64,000 bases of DNA from Hofstenia miamia (Eukaryota > Xenacoelomorpha > Acoela > Hofsteniidae): positions 256,588 to 320,587 of the forward strand of contig CABFPE010000200.1 of the NCBI GenBank assembly GCA_900660155.1, written 5' to 3'. The notes below the pieces were generated by a model that saw nothing but the letters and a program-made list of their open reading frames with translations, searched no databases and was not told the DNA's origin. Position 1 is the first letter of the stretch, and the number at the start of each line of letters is the position of its first letter. Both the position numbers and the translations under genes were made by a program. This document shows positions 57,923 through 64,000 of this stretch, piece by piece.

Positions 57923-58364
57923 CAGACTTGTCAACGATCCGAGCCGAGCTTAAGAAGAGTATTGGATGTACAACGAGGCCAAAACGAGCCGTTTTTAAGC
58001 AAACGAAATTTATAGTGCTGCTTGTTACTTTGATTATGCAGATTTTTTCTTATTTTTTCATTAAATATTCCTTACTTATAATAGTATTTTAGAAATGTTT
58101 ATTAAATAATAGGAAGAGCAATTGAAAAAATTCTGAGAGCACAATATTTTAAAAAAATATACCGAGCTGAAACGAGCCTCATTGAAGGATTTTCTGTGGC
58201 GGGCCGAGTCAAACTTACCCAAAATTTAAACGAGCNNNNNNNNNNNNNNNNNNNNNNNNNNNNNNNNNNNNNNNNNNNNNNNNNNNNNNNNNNNNGAGTC
58301 AAACTTACCCAAAATTTAAACGAGCCGAGCTGAGCTTAGAAATTACGGCTCGTTGACAAGTCTG
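57923..58364. mobile_element. hAT MITE, copy 2 (same family as 25711-26041)
   Basis: Terminal repeats CAGACTTGTCAACGATCCG and, reversed, CAGACTTGTCAACGAGCCG, with a perfect 8-bp duplication CTTTAAAC (57915-57922 and 58365-58372). The interior is rich in GAGCCGAGC motifs. Contains a 60-N gap. Confidence 0.85.
58236..58295. other. Assembly gap (60 N) flanked by identical 30-mers
   Basis: The 30 bases before the gap (58206-58235) are identical to the 30 after it (58296-58325). The gap probably joins overlapping contig ends, so the true element may be about 90 bp shorter. Confidence 0.9.
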
Positions 58365-58372
58365 CTTTAAAC

Positions 58373-60460
58373 TATAATTTTATTAAACAGCATTTCGAAT
58401 AGTAGTCTACATTAAAATGCATATATTTTGAATGGTTAAAATACACTGTCGTAAATAGATAGCTTGGCGCTTGATTTACAATCAAAGTAGAAAACCTGCC
58501 TAATATTGTAAGGAATTGAGGGTTAAACTAATTTAGAGATGAGCGATCAATCGAATCGGTAATCAATAATCGGTTTTCTGTATACCAATAGAAAATCATT
58601 CGATTATGAAGTTGCCAGACACTAGTGGAACATTCCTGCAGTTATTTTAAAGATCTTTACTACCCAATAAAACGAAATTTGCTAAATATTAAACAAAATG
58701 CATGCACATGGAAGTGACATAACAAGTCACATGCAAGTAAATGAATGAATTATCAAAGCTATTTTTAATGATACAGGGAATTGCAAAATGCCATTTTCAT
58801 TTAAAAGTCTGCTGGATCGCCTAGTGTATCTCCTATTCTGATTCACTGCTGACTTTGCATCATGCTAAACATCTTTACTTGAGCCAAATTTCCGCTTGCA
58901 GGCCTCTAAAAATTATAAAATATCAGGCTATCCTTAGGGCAACGAAAAATTAATAAGATTAACACAGGTAAAATTATTTTATTAACATAATCAATTTAAA
59001 AAATAACGTGTTAAACCATTTTACATCAAAGGGGTTTTAAAAGCATAGAATAAATTTAACATCTTTAAATAAAGATAGAAACGAAGATGTAAATGAATGT
59101 CAATGTGATATGGAAGATATTCCACGTAGTGACATGTAACAATCATGATTTCCCATGTCGCAGGGATTATCCATGTAGCATGCAAGTTTAATCAGTTTTA
59201 AGCAAGTTTCGCTTTATTGGGTATAAATGTTCAGCCAAACATTCTGAGTTCAAATCAAAATTAATTCATCTTTGAATAAATGGTGTAAGACACATAAATC
59301 TACACTTTTTCTTTTCATTGATTAAATTTACACCTTAACATTGAATTATGTTGAATTGGAAAGATTTTTGAAGCAATTCCATAGTTACACACAAATGCCA
59401 TTTTTCGGACATAATTGAAACGTTTATGGATATTCAATCTCTTTATGAAATACTGTCTGAAAAAAGGAGGTCACACACATGCTAAAAGCAAAATCACTGT
59501 TAAGTAATTCTTTTCCTAATAATTTTTTCCAGTTTTCTATATTTAACTTCTCAGTAAAATATACCTTAATAGATAGTTTTACGAAATTTTTCTTTCAAAT
59601 CAGATTGTTTTTTTCACAAAACGACCGTATAGTAAAGCTATGTAATGATTTTTTGAAATGATTTAGAATATTATAATAACAATAAAACATTTTAAAAAAT
59701 CTACCAAAAAAGGGTTATTTTTAAAGAAAAGATGACGTTTTCATTGATCAAAATGGTTGTTAAAGCTTCGAAGGATGAAGCAAATGTAACGAATTTAACA
59801 AAACTACCAAAAACCAGAGTTCCAATAAAGCATTTTTGTTTTGTGCTTCTGTCAGATAAAAACCGCTGAAAAAAGTAAAGCCGAAAAGCTCCTAATTAAT
59901 CTTTCTTTTTGTTAATAAACTTTTTTTATTCAAAATTGGTTCTGTTTTCCAAGTTATTCTCTTAATGGATGGCCAAGAAATTTTCTGTAAAATATTTTTT
60001 GACAGGACTTTCGAAGTGCACCTGAGCACACGTGTAGCTTATCGCATCTGTTCTGTTTTGATTTTGTGCATTGCAATGCAAAATTTTCAAAATCTCAATA
60101 ATGGAAAAATAGTTTTGAATGGCGTAATTTGAGTGGATGGCATTGGTTACATGGTGAAAAACGAAATCCCAGTTTGTAACTATCGACATACCTTGCCAGT
60201 AAGTATATAGCTGGTATCCACAACGTTTTCCTAGCCGACGATGAATTACTGGTTGAGCTTTAAAACATCGAACAGGAGGCATGGAAGATTATTGAATTGA
60301 AACTAAATCCAATGCATCGAAAGATTTCAAATGAAGGGGTACCGCTGAAGAAAAGCCATTTTACAATCAATGGTACCTTAATGGAAAAGATGCAGCAAAA
60401 TTGCAGTCCCGGTCTGAAATTTCTACATAACGGTGCTAGAACTTTTAAAAATTGTGTTAA
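58373..60460. other. Unassigned AT-rich stretch
   Basis: A hAT-like end (AGAGATGAGCGATCAATCG) is seen near 58534 without a partner. Short open frames near 59479 and 59962-60282 have no family I recognise. Confidence 0.35.
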
Positions 60461-60462
60461 TA

Positions 60463-61707
60463 TTCCCTCTGTCTCAAAATATTGTCCGCTTTTGTCGCGG
60501 CGCAGATAACTTTTGATTGAGAAAAGTTTAGCCCGCCAAATTTTGCTCGCTAGTAGCCTAGTTCCCATTCTACACATTTCTGAAAAAAAATTGGATTTGC
60601 GTAAATAAACCGGGCACAGGGATGTTTTTACGAAAAAATTAAATTTTACGCCCAGCTCACAAATTTCACAAAAAAGCAAAAAAAAACTGTGTGGCTTGTT
60701 AAAATGGACCTTTAAAAATATGTCCATGAAATTCCTTTTCACATGTAAATTTTCTTTACAATGCTTTTATTTTTTTTCCTTTTACTCCACGTAAATTTAC
60801 TTTACAGTTATTGTATTGGTAAACCTGTTATGGAGTGCATATGGTACAAACATAAAATTATATTGAGCCTAATATATGATTTGGGCTGTACGTTGAAGTG
60901 CTGTATTGATTAATTTTCATTTCAATCTGAACGTTTTACATTTGTTTTTATTTTCATATCACCACCAATTCAACGCACAAAAACATTATGAAAGTGATCG
61001 AGTATACGAAATAAATTCGAGAAATATTAGTTCCATCTGTACCTCACTAGGACAATTCTGGTTATTTCTTCCTCAAAATGGTGTCAAATGTCAATATTTT
61101 GCAATGATTTAATGATATTAAAATTAAATTATTTTAAATTTGATTTTCGATCATTTTGTGCTCGGTAATGGCATAATATAGTGGAATTATGGAAGAAAAG
61201 CTGATTAATTTGAGAAAATAGTAGTAGAATTGTGATTGAAAAAGACGTCAACGGTGAAAAGGGTCTGTTAAACCGGGGGATTTGTGGTACCCTGTTTTTA
61301 TATATGAAATTTTGAAATGAAAATATTAACTTTGTAGGCCCTATGAGCAATACTAAGGACCTTTGAGCACTAACGTGCTTGCTATTTGCCTTCTGGAATA
61401 TTGGTCCAGTCACAGAAAGAATTTCATGGAAATATTTTTAAAGGTCCCTTTTAACAAACCGCAGTTTTTTTTTGCTTTTTTGTGAAATTTGTGAGCTGGG
61501 CGTAAGAATTGCAGAAAATCGAGATTTCAATTTTTTCGTAAAAACATCCCTGTGCCCGGTTTATTTACGCAAATCCAATTTTTTTTCAGAAATGTGTAGA
61601 ATGGGAACTAGGCTACTAGCGAGCAAAATTTGGCGGGCTAAACTTTTCTCAATCAAAAGTTATCCGCGCCGCGACAAAAATGGACAATATTTTTGAGACA
61701 GAGAGAG
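60463..61707. mobile_element. Stowaway/mariner-like element with long inverted arms
   Basis: Ends TTCCCTCTGTCTCAAAATA (60463) and, reversed from 61707, CTCTCTCTGTCTCAAAAATA, each next to TA (60461-60462, 61708-61709), the Tc1/mariner target. The inverted arms extend about 270 bp each (60463-60735 and about 61420-61707) with high identity, including GCGAGCAAAATTTGGCGGGC. The approximately 680-bp centre has no recognised transposase. Open frames in the arms (60260-60742 minus, 61472-61696 plus) encode the same peptide because of the inversion and need not be genes. Confidence 0.75.
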
Positions 61708-61709
61708 TA

Positions 61710-64000
61710 TATAATATTTTTCTTACATTGATATTTTACAAATTTATATCAACCATTATACATCAAAAAGTAAATCCCCGGCAACAGGAAGTGCAATTAA
61801 CTCAGAACTTGCAAACGCATTTTTTTTTATTTTAGAATTGATAGTTTTAAGCATATGCAAAATTTTGTTACTTTAAAGAAAAGTCGTTTTTAATGGTTTT
61901 GCATATGATTTTTCCAAGCACAACAGGCCGGCATGAATTTGGGCTTTGGTGTAAGGTACCTGGGCTTGAAATTTATGCGGCCACGAAAGCCCTGATTTTG
62001 ACAAAAACCACTGTCTAAAAGTTTATAGGGCCAATCCATTCGAACTTTTACCGCACATTCAACACATATTGAAAAAATGAAACAGAGACCGTCTGCAAAA
62101 CATGCATGTCATTTTACTGGAAATTCTATTATATTGAATTACTTGGAAGCTCTAATAATAAGAACTTCTGTTTATCTATACATGCATTAGCTTAGCCAAT
62201 TTCCTAGTTGAATGACACCAATTATTTAGAATAGAGAAGTGAATTTGAAAGACTTACTTTCCAGTAAAATGATATACACTTTTTTGTAAAATGATCTCAA
62301 TTCATTTTTTTAGGAGAATCAATATTATTTCACTTTCATGTATATGCATTACTTAACGTCTGAAAACTTAGCTATATTGAAATAAAAATTTGGCAATCTT
62401 ATACATGTAATAATAATGAGGAAATATTGATTACCGCTAGTAAGTTAAAAACGCATGAATGGTATTTTAGTTTTCATATAGCGATTAACAAATTCAATTC
62501 TGTTCACTATGTCTGTTATATCCCAATTGTTACTATTGCTGTCTCTTTCAAATAGGGCCGTGGGTGCTGGAGCAGACTCCTGGGCTAATTTTTAACAAGA
62601 ATCAGGGTGCGTTTAAAGAAACGATAAAACTATTTTTGCTCTTTTTCGCCAATATGAATAATATTAATAAAATATGCCATTTTTCTAGTTGAATGACAAC
62701 ATTAACTTATGTGAACCTTGAATATCTTCTCATTTTGCATTCTAATAAATCCGGACATATTCTAGTTTCACATCAGTAGGATTGCGGCGGTATGGGCTTT
62801 TTCACACAACACAACAGCTAAAACTGTTGTGTCACACAACAGGCGCATATACCACACAACAGAGATTAATGAATGTATTCACAAGATATCCACTAAAAAA
62901 GATGTTCAAGGATATCAAATTCCTATCCATCCATCCTGCACTAAATATTCTTAAATAACACATAGAATACCAAAAAATAATACATGGTACGGGACCAGAA
63001 CGAATTATATTTACCATTTCTTTTCATATTGTATGATCTTTGGAATGCAAAATATGTCTATAATACCTCAAATGATTATTAAGCAGTTGCATGCTTATAA
63101 GACGGGCTCTACCGGGCTGTGATATTCAAGTCCGAATAGGGTTGAAAGTAATATTTAAAGGTTGTTTATTTACAGGTACCCAAAAAGTCTTAGAACAAAG
63201 TTGAAATTTGCTTCAATCATAACAAAACGTGTTAACTGCTAATTGCTTTTCAGCTTTTCAGATGCGCAAATCCCGATTTGACTTTTGCTTCAACATTAAG
63301 ATTGGGCTGTTTGATCCTTGGAATACTTGTGTTATATCTTGGGGATGTTTCAGCCCTCACCTTCTTTGAAGCTGAAAGGAAATGAAAAGTGAAGCATGCA
63401 TTTCCACCCTTAATGCGGAACTGATGTATTTTTTAACTTCTGTAGTGTCTTCCAAAAGGGTAAGGCGCGTTCCATGCTTCAAAACGTAGCTGCCTGATTA
63501 AGGAATAAATGCATAACCATTCCTTCATGGTCGTGAACAGTCCTTAATTTGAACCCGATTGTAAATTTTTCAAATATGGTCAAGGCAAAAATCGACTACA
63601 GCAAATACAAAGGTATCTGCGGCTGATGTATAGAAACAATTAAGAAAACGTGTATGGCATATAGCATTCAAACAACTACCGGTAACCCTCGTGCATAAGC
63701 CTCACCGCAAAATTTGAAGTTTGTTTTTTTAGTTTTAGATATAAAGTGTGTATTCACTGAATCTACCATGCAACACATACGTTTTTCCATTCATTTAACT
63801 GACTCAATTTAACCTCAATTACCAAAATAGCCAGAGCCTTTTGTAACGCATGCCTTTAAAAATGGCAAATTTTTAGGAACTATAACCATATAACTGCATT
63901 GGTATTCTTTGAGGAGGACACTGTTTACAATGAAAAGCAAATCCATTAGCATCCTCTGCATTTTCAAAGCCTGAAACAAAGTAGATTATTGCCCAAGTAC
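61710..64000. other. Unassigned region
   Basis: Includes a small hairpin at about 62806-62834 (ACACAACAG with CTGTTGTGT, 6-nt loop) in a CACACAACA-rich tract. I find no gene, recognised transposon or RNA in this stretch. Confidence 0.4.

Noticed and set aside
60260-60742. 160-codon minus-strand open frame, and a matching peptide at 61472-61696
   Set aside because: Both derive from the two arms of one inverted repeat; the shared peptide reflects DNA inversion. No domain, and A/T-rich low-complexity ends.

Overview
This is AT-rich animal DNA, almost certainly from an invertebrate. Evidence: a spliced ERK-type MAP kinase with a 6.7 kb intron, a secreted calcium-binding EGF protein, long (TA)n arrays, and a dense mixture of old transposons (CR1/jockey-like LINEs, hAT, piggyBac, Tc1/mariner, Helitron and Penelope-like elements). 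The kinase reads like other invertebrate ERKs; the sequence alone does not fix the phylum. The window has two N gaps (46758-46959 and 58236-58295) and one single N (50345).

Only three host protein genes can be supported, all on the + strand. (1) ERK1/2-type MAP kinase: exon 1 at 2045-2173 and exon 2 at 8899-9843, 357 aa, with all catalytic and activation residues present. (2) A 144-aa protein in two exons (32044-32206, 36700-36971) with three PPxY motifs, an acidic stretch and a hydrophobic C-terminal segment; it looks like a tail-anchored WW-domain ligand and I cannot assign it to a named family. (3) An intronless 331-aa secreted EGF-repeat protein (55413-56408) with four DxNEC-type calcium-binding EGF modules and a hydrophobic C-terminus that suggests a GPI anchor. 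Nothing in the sequence ties the three together, although EGF-module proteins and ERK can belong to the same signalling world.

Layout. 1-1255: a tRNA-like sequence and a LINE 3' end. 2045-10094: the ERK gene, its intron filled with LINE, piggyBac-like and MITE debris. 10319-21800: a LINE graveyard of at least three families in both orientations, with mariner and piggyBac remnants and a CRE/CCAAT/TATA cluster near 19974-20031 that could be an LTR or gene promoter. 21800-31500: hAT fragments, more LINE pieces (endonuclease, ORF1, reverse transcriptase) and a small hAT MITE. 32044-36971: the PPxY gene; its intron holds a nearly identical 839-bp tandem duplication. 37150-50020: hAT MITE, two related piggyBac elements, LINE EN and ORF1 pieces, a SINE and a hAT element with transposase remains. 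50400-54160: Helitron, a short widely dispersed repeat, and a Penelope-like element interrupted by a hAT MITE. 55413-56408: the EGF gene. 57923-64000: a second copy of the hAT MITE, a 1.25-kb element with very long inverted arms resembling Stowaway/mariner, and otherwise unassigned AT-rich DNA.

Most of the window is therefore accessory sequence. The strongest candidates for something undescribed are the PPxY tail-anchored protein, the long-armed Stowaway-like inverted repeat, and a piggyBac family with palindromes repeated about 180 bp apart at its end.
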